From Comamonas testosteroni (GTDB lineage: Bacteria > Pseudomonadota > Gammaproteobacteria > Burkholderiales > Burkholderiaceae_C), in NCBI RefSeq assembly GCF_003569915.1, contig NZ_KZ984448.1, positions 62,001 to 126,000 on the forward strand: DNA of 64,000 nucleotides, in the 5' to 3' direction. Below are positions 1 to 7,999 of this stretch, one piece after another. A program made the translations under genes and the position numbers. Below the pieces are notes generated by a model. That model did no database searches and had not been told where the DNA came from. It was given only the letters and a program-made list of their open reading frames with translations. Position 1 is the first letter of the stretch. The number at the start of each line of letters is the position of its first letter.

Positions 1-924
1 GTCCCACCAATCCTTGACAAAGCCTTCGGCATACCCGTCCGTGCAAAAACCATAGGGCTGGGCGACAAAGCTGATGCGAAGCATCAGCGTATGACTAGCC
101 CGCTCATAGTCCAACTGATCTTCTGCGCGATCGAAATAATCCTTGAATGAGCGGGCCGAGGCAATCTGGCTGTAGAGCCAGAAGACGGCGTCGTACATCA
201 GAAAAGAATCAGGGTCTGAATGCAGATTGAATGAGGCTTTGGCCTGCACCAGACGCTCGGCCAGCTTGCGCAATAAGGCTTCGCCATCGGGCAGTTCTGT
301 GCGGCAGGCCTGCAGCGCGCGAATGATGATGGGCGAGAGGGTGCCAGTGCGTACTTTTTCCAGTGCCTGCGCGGTGACTTCCTCACTGTTGTCGTAAACA
401 TCTTCAGTGACCAGGCCGCGTATGAAAGTGGCAAAGTCCGGTGCCACTGGCGTGACGTCGTAATCGCATTCCTGATCCACATGCACGACGCTGGGCTCGC
501 CTTGCGGGCCGCATTCACGGTAGTCCAGCATGATCATCTCGTGGCCGCCACTGGGTGTGTCGGCAATGCCTGCGCCCCAGGACGGATAGCCCCATTCATC
601 GCGCATAAAGGTCCAGCCGAACTCGCCAAACAAGGAATAACGGACGCTGCGACCTATGGCATAGATGCCGGTAATGGCAATGTGATCGTCAGCCCAGGAG
701 GTGGGCTCGCTCATGGGATAGCAACTGCGCTCCACGGCGCCGCCGTTGTGCATGCGGGCTAGTTCCACCCAGGCATCGGGCAGGCGAAAACCCAGTTCCT
801 GCTCAATGGCTGCAATCTGCTCATCGCTGGGTGCGGCTTCGTTGTACTTCTGGGCGGATCTGCCTGTGTCCCAGAAGCCCTCGAAGTCAAAGCCCTCAAA
901 AGCGCCTGTGCGTCGCTCGGTCAT
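1..924 (-). CDS. SMI1/KNR4 (SUKH) family protein, 3' end outside window
   Basis: The reading frame runs from ATG at 924 off the left edge, so at least 308 codons are present and the C-terminus is missing. The start has a good AAAGGA ribosome site 7-8 nt upstream. The N-terminal third carries the SUKH pattern: an acidic helix followed by LGFRLPDAWVELARMHNGG, then the aromatic GWTFMRDEWGYPSWGAGIA stretch and SGGHEMIMLDY. SUKH proteins are often immunity proteins against nucleases or toxins, but many are of unknown function. It starts 25 bp after the stop of the upstream AAA ATPase, so the two are probably co-transcribed. The specific role is not visible from sequence. Confidence 0.8.
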   Translation of the reverse strand, partial: MTERRTGAFEGFDFEGFWDTGRSAQKYNEAAPSDEQIAAIEQELGFRLPDAWVELARMHNGGAVERSCYPMSEPTSWADDHIAITGIYAIGRSVRYSLFGEFGWTFMRDEWGYPSWGAGIADTPSGGHEMIMLDYRECGPQGEPSVVHVDQECDYDVTPVAPDFATFIRGLVTEDVYDNSEEVTAQALEKVRTGTLSPIIIRALQACRTELPDGEALLRKLAERLVQAKASFNLHSDPDSFLMYDAVFWLYSQIASARSFKDYFDRAEDQLDYERASHTLMLRISFVAQPYGFCTDGYAEGFVKDWWD

Positions 925-949
925 GGTGTGGTCCTTTGATGGGGCAGGT

Positions 950-2167
950 TCATGGCTGCAGCCATTCCCAGCGCGGAATTTCGCGCTCGCTCAGATTGGC
1001 GATGCGGGTCTCGCCCAGCTCTTTTTCCAGATGAATGGGCAGCCAGTCGGGAAGATCGTTTTCGTCGTTTTCTGCAGCGTAGTGGTTGGTCTGCGCATCT
1101 TCGAGCGCATTGAGCAAGCGGTTGGCATGGGTCACCACAATCAACTGGGTCTGGCGCGTAGCCTGCGCAATCAGGCGGCCCAGCGCGGGCAGCAGATCGG
1201 GGTGCAGACTGGTCTCTGGCTCGTTGAGCACCAGCAGCTGCGGCGGGCGCGGGCTGAGCAGGGCGGCAATCAGGAGCAGATAGCGCAGCGTACCGTCGGA
1301 CAACTCGGCAGCAGACAGCGGGCGCAGCAGGCCGGGCTGGTGCATTTGCACCGTCAGGCGGCTGCCTTCGGTGGCAATGCTGATGCGGGCTCCGGCAAAC
1401 GCATCGGCCACGGCGTCTTGCAGCGCCTGCACATCGCCAATTTCCTGAATCGTGAGCAGGGCGGCGGCCATGTCATGCCCGTCGCCGCTGAGCACGGGGG
1501 TGTAGCAGCCAATCTGAGGCTGGCGTGCCGGGGCATCGGCATCAGTGCGAAAGTGGTCGTAAAAGCGCCAGGCGCGGATTTCCTCGCGCAGCGAAATGAT
1601 CTCGGGCGCGCCGCGTGGGTCCACCAGCTCGGTCATCATGCTGGCCCAGCGGGCGATGGGGCGCTCCAGCGTCTGCCAGCCTGCGTCGGCGCGCAGCCTG
1701 AGCGCAGCGGCCTTGCGTTCCACCAGCAAGCTGGCGGGGCGGCGCACCGGGCCGGCCCAGACGGCTTCGTGCTTGATTTCCGGGTCTTGCGCAAACGGCG
1801 CGGGCACGCTGGTGGGTGCAGGTCTGCCCAGCGCAATCGCATAGCTCAGCCCGTCCCAGCCATGGCTGGCAAAGCCCAGTTGCAAACGCTCGGTCTTGCT
1901 GCGCACCGTGCCTTGCACAGGCTGCTCACCACGGCGCATGGCGGGCGTGATTTCCTCGGGCCCGGCCCAGAGTGTGGAGGGCAGGCCGCCCTCGCGCACC
2001 AGCGACTGCACGGCACCGCCGTATGCGATATCGCCCAGCAGGCGCAGTGATTTGTAGACGCTGCTTTTGCCGCTGCCATTGGGGCCGGTCACCACGGTCA
2101 GCCGGCCCAGCGGCATGACAAGGCGGCGCAGGCTGCGATAGTTGGCAATGGCGAGTGTGGAGAGCAT
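950..2167 (-). CDS. RecF/OLD-like AAA family ATPase
   Basis: A 405-residue predicted ATPase. The Walker A motif GPNGSGKSS lies at residues 28-36, preceded by the ANYRSL strand typical of RecF/SMC-like proteins. A signature-like ELSDGTLRYLLL precedes Walker B LLVLNEPE near residue 311, and an H-loop VVTHANR follows near 344. No TOPRIM nuclease domain follows, so it resembles COG4637-type predicted ATPases more than full OLD nucleases. The ATG at 2167 is preferred over an upstream in-frame start at 2269, because the family begins just before the LAIANYRSL strand. It is divergent from xerD and followed 25 bp later by the SUKH gene. Substrate and role are unknown. Confidence 0.85.
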   Translation of the reverse strand: MLSTLAIANYRSLRRLVMPLGRLTVVTGPNGSGKSSVYKSLRLLGDIAYGGAVQSLVREGGLPSTLWAGPEEITPAMRRGEQPVQGTVRSKTERLQLGFASHGWDGLSYAIALGRPAPTSVPAPFAQDPEIKHEAVWAGPVRRPASLLVERKAAALRLRADAGWQTLERPIARWASMMTELVDPRGAPEIISLREEIRAWRFYDHFRTDADAPARQPQIGCYTPVLSGDGHDMAAALLTIQEIGDVQALQDAVADAFAGARISIATEGSRLTVQMHQPGLLRPLSAAELSDGTLRYLLLIAALLSPRPPQLLVLNEPETSLHPDLLPALGRLIAQATRQTQLIVVTHANRLLNALEDAQTNHYAAENDENDLPDWLPIHLEKELGETRIANLSEREIPRWEWLQP

Positions 2168-2240
2168 TTGGCGGGCGCAAGCAAAGTTCGGCCCATGGTA
2201 GCAGCGGGTCTGGCGGGATTTATGCGTGTACGCTTGGCCC

Positions 2241-3197
2241 ATGTCTGAAGCCCAGAAAAAAACGCGCAAACCGCAGATTCCCGAAGACTGGCCACAGCCG
2301 CTGCCAGAGAGTCAGGATGCGATGGATTTGTTCATCGATGCCCTGCTGCTGGAAGACGGCCTCTCGCGCAACACGTTGTCCGCTTATCGCCGCGATTTGA
2401 CAGCGGCTGCGCGCTGGCTGGCGCAGCTGGCTCCAGCCAAGTCACTCGATGCAGCGCAGGAGGACGATCTGCAAGCCTATTTTTCAGCGCGGGTGGATGA
2501 CACCAAGGCCACCTCATCGAACCGTCGCCTGACAGTGCTGCGCCGCTACTTTCACTGGGCGCTGCGCGAAAAGCGCGTAGCGGCAGACCCCACGGTGCGC
2601 ATGCTGGCCGCCAAGCAGGCCCCACGCATGCCCAAGGTGCTGACGCAGACTCAGGTGGAAGAGCTGCTGCAGGCCCCCGATGTGGACACGCCGCTGGGCC
2701 TGCGCGACCGCGCCATGCTGGAGCTGATGTATGCCAGCGGCCTGCGCGTGAGCGAGCTGGTGAGCGTGCGCATGCATGAGCTGGACCTGCGCGCCGGCGT
2801 GCTGCGCGTGACGGGCAAGGGCCGCAAGGAAAGACTGGTGCCTTTCGGGCAGGAGGCCCAGCACTGGCTGGAGCGCTATCTGCAGCAGGCCCGCAGCGCG
2901 ATTCTGGGCGGCCAGCACAGCGATGAAGTCTTTGTGACCCAGCGCGGCGCGGGCATGAGCCGGGTGATGTTCTGGGTCATCGTCAAGAAATGTGCGCAGC
3001 TTGCGGGCATCACCTCGCCGCTGTCGCCGCACACGCTGCGCCATGCGTTTGCCACGCATTTGCTCAACCATGGCGCGGATCTGCGCGTGGTGCAGATGCT
3101 GCTGGGCCACGCCGATATTTCAACGACGACCATCTACACCCATGTGGCCCGCGAGCGCCTGAAGGCGCTGCATGCCGAGCATCATCCGCGCGGTTAG
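2241..3197 (+). CDS. xerD: Tyrosine site-specific recombinase XerD
   Basis: A 318-residue tyrosine recombinase. The N-terminal core-binding SAM-like domain is at about 25-115 and the catalytic domain at about 130-310. The full catalytic set is visible: Arg169 in ASGLRVSEL, Lys193 in TGKGRKERLV, His264 and Arg267 in HTLRHAF, His290 in LLGH, and nucleophile Tyr299 in TTTIYTHV. Together with XerC it resolves chromosome dimers at dif during FtsK-assisted segregation. The start MSEAQ at 2241 is preferred over 2226 because the longer version adds a non-family leader; neither has a strong ribosome site. It stands alone and is divergent from the ATPase operon, so I read it as housekeeping XerD and not a mobile-element integrase. 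Confidence 0.93.
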   Translation: MSEAQKKTRKPQIPEDWPQPLPESQDAMDLFIDALLLEDGLSRNTLSAYRRDLTAAARWLAQLAPAKSLDAAQEDDLQAYFSARVDDTKATSSNRRLTVLRRYFHWALREKRVAADPTVRMLAAKQAPRMPKVLTQTQVEELLQAPDVDTPLGLRDRAMLELMYASGLRVSELVSVRMHELDLRAGVLRVTGKGRKERLVPFGQEAQHWLERYLQQARSAILGGQHSDEVFVTQRGAGMSRVMFWVIVKKCAQLAGITSPLSPHTLRHAFATHLLNHGADLRVVQMLLGHADISTTTIYTHVARERLKALHAEHHPRG

Positions 3198-3865
3198 CTT
3201 GGCTGCTGCGCGCTGATCTGGATGAAGTACAGGCCCCAGACGGCGGCCTGAAAGCGCTGCTTGATGGGCAACTGGCTCAGCTCCGCAATATGCTGCGGCG
3301 CAAACATGGCCCACAACGGCCCCACGCCGCCCATGGCCAGTGGCTGGGCATCGAGCTGGGTGGCCAGCAGCATGCGCCAGCGCACGGCCTGGGTTATGGG
3401 CAGGTGGGTGCGGTAGCCGTCAATGCCCTGCAGGGTGAGCCAGTGGCCCTGAGCGATGGCCTGGGCCACATCCACACCAGCGGCCTGCAGCACGTTTTCG
3501 AGCAGCGGGCCTTGCAGACTGTGCTCGGCTTCGTCGTACTCAGCCACCGTGCTCAGGCGGTGTTGCTGCAGGCTGTTGATGGCGTCCATGCCGCAGGACC
3601 AGGCGGCATCAAACTGGTAGCCGTGCATATTGAGCATGCGATCGGCCACCGCCTGCGGCTTGCCGCGATTGGGTTGCACGCCGGGGCCGGCAATGGTCAG
3701 AACCACGGGCTGCAGGCCGTCGAGCACGCAGGTCTGGCTGGCGCTGCGCGCCGCTTGTGCGGGTGTGGATGGCAGGGCCAGCGCGCCCAGGGTTCCCAGA
3801 GCGGCACAGGCCGCGCCGCTGCGCGAGAGCAGGCCACGGCGAGAAAGCAGGTTGGAGTCCGTCAT
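3194..3865 (-). CDS. Tat-exported molybdopterin-fold protein
   Basis: A 223-residue protein beginning with a twin-arginine signal (SRRGLLSRSG, a hydrophobic stretch, then Ala-X-Ala near residue 38). The mature part has the layout of small oxidoreductase molybdopterin-binding (sulfite-oxidase fold) domains: a VVLTIAGPG opening strand, a middle SLQGPLLENVLQAAGV helix, a LQGIDGYRTHLPI strand and the typical GGVGPLWAMFAP near the C-terminus. I do not see a conserved cofactor cysteine of the SoxC/MsrP type, so cofactor binding is uncertain. The stop codon overlaps the end of xerD by 4 nt in convergent orientation. Likely periplasmic; substrate unknown. Confidence 0.7.
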   Translation of the reverse strand: MTDSNLLSRRGLLSRSGAACAALGTLGALALPSTPAQAARSASQTCVLDGLQPVVLTIAGPGVQPNRGKPQAVADRMLNMHGYQFDAAWSCGMDAINSLQQHRLSTVAEYDEAEHSLQGPLLENVLQAAGVDVAQAIAQGHWLTLQGIDGYRTHLPITQAVRWRMLLATQLDAQPLAMGGVGPLWAMFAPQHIAELSQLPIKQRFQAAVWGLYFIQISAQQPS

Positions 3866-4027
3866 GCGTCCCTTTCAGGTTGATGTTGTCGTTGACGCAT
3901 CTGGCGATGCGCACCGGCAGATGTACGCCAGCATAGGTGCACCGAGATGCAGAGGTACGCTCTCATTCAGTCTAGCGCAGCACGAGCACCCAAAATATCA
4001 ATCGCTTTGATGTGTGTTAACTGTCAT

Positions 4028-4058
4028 ATCGACGAAATGATGGTTGAGATTCGTCGAT
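4028..4058. promoter_or_regulatory. Inverted repeat upstream of the Bug receptor gene
   Basis: ATCGACGAA at 4028-4036 is repeated as its exact reverse complement TTCGTCGAT at 4050-4058, with a 13-nt spacer. It lies 72-103 nt upstream of the Bug receptor start. This is the geometry of a dimeric-regulator operator, but the regulator is not encoded next to it. Confidence 0.4.
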
Positions 4059-4130
4059 TCAACGCAGGCTAGCTCAAGGGTTTCGCATTTGCGGAAAAAT
4101 GCCTGCATTGATTTTTTGATTGCATTGGTA

Positions 4131-5135
4131 ATGACTAACTTTCTGCGCCGAAGCCTGCTGGCTTGTGCCGTAGCCGCTGCCCTGCCGGCAGCTGTGTCCG
4201 TGAACGCCTACGCGGCCGACAAGGCCGATGCGGGCCACTGGCCTGCACGCCCCATTCGTCTGGTGGTGTCCTACCCTGCTGGCGGTGTCAGCGATGTGGT
4301 GGCCCGCGCTTTGGGCGAAAAGCTCACGGCGGCTTTGGGCCAGTCCGTGGTGGTGGACAACAAGGCGGGCGCGGGCGGCGCAATTGGCCTCGATCTGGTG
4401 GCCAAGTCCACGCCTGACGGCTATACGCTAGGCTTTTCTTCCATCAGCCCGCTGACGCTCAGCCCCCACTTGGGCAAGCCGCTGTTTGATGCGCACAAGG
4501 ACATAACTCCCGTGGTCAGCGTCATGTACTCGCCCGTGCTGCTGCTGGGCACAACCCGCTCTACGGCCAAGAACTTCCCCGAGCTGATTGCCCAGGCCAA
4601 GGCTCACCCCGGCGATGTACGCTGGGCCACGGCCGGTCTGGCCTCGCTGGGTCACATCATGCTCGAGCAGATTGCTGATCAGTCTAAGAGCCAGATCACC
4701 CATGTGCCTTACAAGGGCGGCGGCCAGCAGCTCAATGATGGCCTGAGCGCGCAGTTCGAGGTGCTATCCACCAACGCCGGCCCCGCCGTGCTGCAGCACA
4801 TCAAGGCAGGCAAGTTCAAGGCTCTGGCCGTGGGCGCGCCTTCGCGTCTGGATTCGTTGCCCAACGTGCCCACGCTGGCCGAGCTGGGCTACAAGAGCGC
4901 GAACATGAACTCCGTCTTCGGCATCTTTGCCCCGGCAGGTGTGCCTGCGCCCGTGCTGGCGCGCATCAACGCCGAGGTCAACAAGGCGCTAGCCATGCCC
5001 GATGTGCGCCAGCGTCTGGAGGCCACTGACAATGTGCCCACGGGCGGTAAGGCGGCGGACTTTGCCAAGCAGATCGAGGCCGAATCCCGAGCCAATGCCA
5101 AGATCATCAAGGCCGCGCACATCGAGCTGAACTGA
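4131..5135 (+). CDS. Bug family tripartite tricarboxylate receptor (periplasmic solute-binding protein)
   Basis: A 334-residue secreted receptor. A signal peptide (MTNFLRRSLLACAV, then cleavage near AYAADK) is followed by the Bug/TctC signature region WPARPIRLVVSYPAGGVSD, then GQSVVVDNKAGAGGAIG and a mid-protein HVPYKGGG loop. The start ATG at 4131 removes a non-conserved 29-residue leader. Bug proteins bind carboxylates or aromatic acids in the periplasm; many are orphans without adjacent TctA/TctB permease genes, as here. An inverted repeat lies upstream and a terminator downstream, so it appears to be a single-gene unit. Ligand unknown. Confidence 0.92.
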   Translation: MTNFLRRSLLACAVAAALPAAVSVNAYAADKADAGHWPARPIRLVVSYPAGGVSDVVARALGEKLTAALGQSVVVDNKAGAGGAIGLDLVAKSTPDGYTLGFSSISPLTLSPHLGKPLFDAHKDITPVVSVMYSPVLLLGTTRSTAKNFPELIAQAKAHPGDVRWATAGLASLGHIMLEQIADQSKSQITHVPYKGGGQQLNDGLSAQFEVLSTNAGPAVLQHIKAGKFKALAVGAPSRLDSLPNVPTLAELGYKSANMNSVFGIFAPAGVPAPVLARINAEVNKALAMPDVRQRLEATDNVPTGGKAADFAKQIEAESRANAKIIKAAHIELN

Positions 5136-5158
5136 TCGGCTTTCGCCTCTCTCAAAAA

Positions 5159-5197
5159 CAAAGGACTTGCGGTCAAACTGGCCGTAAGTCCTTTTGT
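5159..5197 (+). terminator. Rho-independent terminator after the Bug receptor gene
   Basis: Stem AAGGACTTGCGG pairs with CCGTAAGTCCTT (one G-T wobble), loop TCAAACTGG, followed by TTTTGTT. It is 25 nt after the stop codon and could also serve the convergent gene on the other strand, since an A-run precedes the stem. Confidence 0.85.
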
Positions 5198-5227
5198 TAT
5201 TTAGGCTAAATGCTATTGAATTGATAG

Positions 5228-5458
5228 TTATGCGGCTTCGCTGATCAGATTGTCGGCCCAGCTCAGAGCCTGCAGGTGTGCCCAGTTGACCTGATGGTTG
5301 GACAGTTGCAGCGCATTTGCGGCGCGGGCAAAGGCGGCATCGTCGCCGGACTCGCAGGCGCGCGTCAGATCAAGGAAGGGTGCGAACACGCCGGTGTTGT
5401 TGACCAGGGCATCGACCACCGACTGCGGCAGCGCCACGGATTCGAGTGCCTTGGCCAT
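5228..5458 (-). pseudogene. Detached C-terminal fragment of an EAL-HDOD protein
   Basis: This 76-codon frame is the in-frame continuation of the gene at 5462-6514 beyond a TAG codon. It aligns with the last 80 or so residues of the intact neighbour at 6545-7813: AHLQALSWADNL here against AHLQALNWTDCL there, and LTRACESGDDAAF against LAQACESHDGDQF. The ATG at 5458 follows the TAG by only three bases, so stop-start reinitiation could make it as a separate 76-residue peptide. If the TAG is real, it is otherwise the broken end of the HDOD domain. Confidence 0.75.
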
Positions 5459-5461
5459 GGG

Positions 5462-6514
5462 CTAGCCCAGCATCACGTCGAGCAGCGAGAACACGCCCAC
5501 CACAAAAGCATGGTCGCATTCCTCGGGCGGCAGCAGCTCGGCCGTCAGCAACTCCATCAGACGGCCACGCACCACGGCGGTCTGGCCCACGGCTGGCGGG
5601 GTGCCGCCGACGCGCGAGGTGGTCAGCAGCAGCGCGGCCCAGCGGAACAGCTTTTTGAGGCCCAGAATCATCACCGCATGGCGAAAGGACGTGATCTCGC
5701 AGGACAGGCCAAAGCCCGAGCTGTTGATGAAGCGCAGCAGGTTGAAGGACAGCGTGGGGTCCTTCTTGAGCAGCTCCTCAATTTCTTCCGTGCTGGCCTG
5801 CTGGCGCACCAGGTTGATGAGCTGGATGACGGTGGCGTGTGTGGGGCGGATGGTACGGGCCTGCACCACCTGGGGTTGGGCAAACCAGAAGCCCTGAAAC
5901 AGCTTCACGCCCAGGCCCTGCATGTGCTCGAACTGCTCGGCTGTCTCCACCTTTTCGGCCACGATCTGGGCGCGGGTGTAGCTCTGGGCAAACTTGACCA
6001 GCTTTTCGGCATGCTCGAGCGCAAACGTCTGCATGTCCAGCTTCACGAACGAAGCCATGGGCAGCCAGGACGCGTAGTTGCGGCGCAGCAGGTTCTGGTC
6101 GAACGCGAGACGAAAGCCACGCTGGCGCAGTGCATTGAAGGTGGGCACGCAGGCGTCGATATTTTGCTGCGTGGCATCGGCGGACAGGGCGGGCACTTCC
6201 AGCACCACACGGTCGGGGTGGATCAGCTCCAGATGCGCGCCGGACAGCGACTCATGCGTGCAGTTGATGAACACCGTCTTCTTGCCGACCAGAGCTTCCG
6301 CTCCGGCGTAGGACAGGGCGTTGAACAGCAGGGCCGCATCGGAGGCAGCTGTGTGCGCATCGCGTGAGACGGAACGGTCAAACAGCTCATAGCCAAAGAC
6401 ATCGCGCTTGTCGTCCACGATGGCCTGGCGCGCGATTCTGGCGACATTGGCGTCATCCATCTCGGCGGCGGGTGCTGCTGCGGCGGCGTTGGTGGTGATG
6501 TCGGGGGTATCCAT
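5462..6514 (-). CDS. EAL-HDOD signalling protein, truncated by an in-frame TAG
   Basis: A 350-residue product. An N-terminal degenerate EAL-like domain (about 25-220: IARQAIVDDKRDVFGYELF, then LVEKVET-type elements such as IVAEKVETAEQF) joins an HDOD domain (LRFINSSGFGLSCEITSFR, LKKLFRWAALLL). The catalytic EAL motif is replaced by YELF, so c-di-GMP cleavage is unlikely and a binding or scaffold role is more probable. The reading frame ends at TAG 5462-5464, where the tandem paralogue continues for about 83 more residues. The remainder is preserved in frame at 5228-5458. It lies 30 bp downstream of the paralogue and is probably co-transcribed with it. Confidence 0.85.
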   Translation of the reverse strand: MDTPDITTNAAAAAPAAEMDDANVARIARQAIVDDKRDVFGYELFDRSVSRDAHTAASDAALLFNALSYAGAEALVGKKTVFINCTHESLSGAHLELIHPDRVVLEVPALSADATQQNIDACVPTFNALRQRGFRLAFDQNLLRRNYASWLPMASFVKLDMQTFALEHAEKLVKFAQSYTRAQIVAEKVETAEQFEHMQGLGVKLFQGFWFAQPQVVQARTIRPTHATVIQLINLVRQQASTEEIEELLKKDPTLSFNLLRFINSSGFGLSCEITSFRHAVMILGLKKLFRWAALLLTTSRVGGTPPAVGQTAVVRGRLMELLTAELLPPEECDHAFVVGVFSLLDVMLG

Positions 6515-6544
6515 GGTGAGCTTGGGCGGTTGGGGAGATGGCTC

Positions 6545-7813
6545 TCAGGGCTGAAGGTCGGACAGGCAGTCCGTCCAGTTCAGGGCCTGAAGATGTGCGT
6601 GGTTGATCTGCTGGGGAGCCAGATGCAGGCTTTGCGCGCTGCGGTCGAACTGGTCGCCGTCATGGCTTTCACAGGCTTGGGCCAGCATCAGCAGCTCGCC
6701 CAGAATGCCTTCGTGGCGCAGCACGGCGGCAGCCACGGTTTCGGAGACTGGAATCAGTGCCAGCGCCGTTGGCAGTGGCATGCCCAGCATGCGGTCCAGC
6801 ATGGAGAACAGGCCGCAGATAAAAGCCAGGTCGGCATCGGTGTCGGTCAGCGAATGCTTGGCCAGCAGCTCCATGAGGCGGCCGCGAATCACGGCGGTCT
6901 GCCCCACGGCAGGGGGCGGCCCGCCGTCGCGCGAGGCCGTCAGCAGCATGGCGGCCCAGCGGAACAGCTTGTTTAGCCCCAGCATCATCACGGCCTGTTT
7001 GAAGGAGGTGATTTCGCGGTGCGCGCCAAAGCTGGCCGAGTTGATCAGGCGCAGCAGATTGAAGGCCAGGGCCGCGTCCTTCTTGAGTACTTCCTCGATG
7101 GCTTCAGTGCTGGCCTGCTGGCGCACCAGTGTCAGCAGTTGAATCACGCTTTGCTGCGTGGGCGTGAGCAAACGCGTCTGCATGACTGTGGGGCGTGCAA
7201 ACCAGAAGCCCTGAAACAACGCAATACCCAGTTTTTGCGCCAGCTCGTACTGTTGGGCGCTTTCGACTTTCTCGGCAATCAACTCGGCATAGGTGTGGCG
7301 GCTGGCGTAGTTGACCAGCACCGTCAATTGGCCCGGCGCCAGCACGGACAGGTCGATCTTGATGTAGTCGGCCAGCGGCAGCCAGGCAGCGTAGACGGAC
7401 TCCAGCACCGTGTGGTTGAAGGCCAAGTGAAAGCCCTGGTCCTTGAGCGCCTGCAGCGTGGGCAAACGCGCAGCAACCTCATGCACGACAGCATGGCCCA
7501 GCGCAGGGATTTCCAGCACCACCTTGTCGGCGGGCAGCAACTCCAGATGCTCGCCGGTCAGGCCCTCATGCGTGCAGTTGACAAACATGAGCTTGGTGCC
7601 GACCAGGTCTTCCTCACCCGCGTGGGTGAGGGCGGCAAACACCAGGGTAGCGTCCGACGCCATGGTGTGACCATAGGGAGCACGCGAGCGGTTGAACAAT
7701 TCGTAGCCAATGATTTGCTGCAGCCCGTTGACGATGGGCTGGCGTGCAATCATGCCTTTGGACAGGTGACTCGTTGGGGCGAATTCCGTGTCCTGTAGGG
7801 TGTGTCCACTCAT
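6545..7813 (-). CDS. EAL-HDOD signalling protein (intact paralogue)
   Basis: A 422-residue protein with the same layout as its downstream neighbour: degenerate EAL domain (GMIARQPIVNGLQQIIGYELF near 20-40, LIAEKVESAQQYELAQ near 170) and C-terminal HDOD domain (about 215-400, with FNLLRLINSASFG and LNKLFRWAAMLL). Such YuxH-type proteins act as regulatory scaffolds, some in twitching or chemotaxis control. The metal-binding EAL residues are not conserved, so enzymatic activity is doubtful. An FNR-type box at 7952-7965 with a properly spaced -10 lies upstream, suggesting oxygen-responsive expression of the pair. Confidence 0.9.
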   Translation of the reverse strand: MSGHTLQDTEFAPTSHLSKGMIARQPIVNGLQQIIGYELFNRSRAPYGHTMASDATLVFAALTHAGEEDLVGTKLMFVNCTHEGLTGEHLELLPADKVVLEIPALGHAVVHEVAARLPTLQALKDQGFHLAFNHTVLESVYAAWLPLADYIKIDLSVLAPGQLTVLVNYASRHTYAELIAEKVESAQQYELAQKLGIALFQGFWFARPTVMQTRLLTPTQQSVIQLLTLVRQQASTEAIEEVLKKDAALAFNLLRLINSASFGAHREITSFKQAVMMLGLNKLFRWAAMLLTASRDGGPPPAVGQTAVIRGRLMELLAKHSLTDTDADLAFICGLFSMLDRMLGMPLPTALALIPVSETVAAAVLRHEGILGELLMLAQACESHDGDQFDRSAQSLHLAPQQINHAHLQALNWTDCLSDLQP

Positions 7814-7924
7814 TGTGTGCGTGAGTCGGTTTAGTGACAGCTTATTCCGTGTGTCATTGTAAGAATTGATGAATCATAGTGTCAGATTCCATCTTTCATA
7901 GCGACAAGTGGTGCGCAACTGGCA

Positions 7925-7965
7925 TTAGCCCTCGTTTGAAGGCAAAAAAACTTGACGCGTATCAA
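7925..7965 (-). promoter_or_regulatory. Putative FNR/ANR-dependent promoter for the EAL-HDOD genes
   Basis: TTGACGCGTATCAA at 7952-7965 matches the FNR/ANR consensus TTGAT-N4-ATCAA in 9 of 10 positions. On the minus strand a -10-like GCTAAT spans 7930-7925. The distance from box centre to -10 centre is 31 bp, against 32 expected for a class II FNR promoter with the box at -41.5. Transcription would begin near 7918 and give a leader of about 105 nt before the gene starting at 7813. Confidence 0.6.
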
Positions 7966-7999
7966 GATTGCGCGGGGCTGCGCGTGGCCGTCACCCCAC

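Noticed and set aside
2241-3197. xerD read as the integrase of a mobile element next to the ATPase/SUKH operon
   Set aside because: Length, motif set and lack of attachment-site repeats fit chromosomal XerD. No tRNA gene or direct repeats flank it.
5462-5464. Possible programmed recoding (UAG as sense) at the EAL-HDOD stop
   Set aside because: No pyrrolysine machinery or structured downstream element is seen, and other genes in the window use TAG or other stops normally. A recent nonsense change, sequence error or reinitiation is simpler.
7952-7965. TTGACGCGTATCAA as a -35 element or a terminator of the DUF455 gene
   Set aside because: The stem is only 5 bp with no T-run on the DUF455 side; its symmetry and spacing to a -10 fit an FNR box better.
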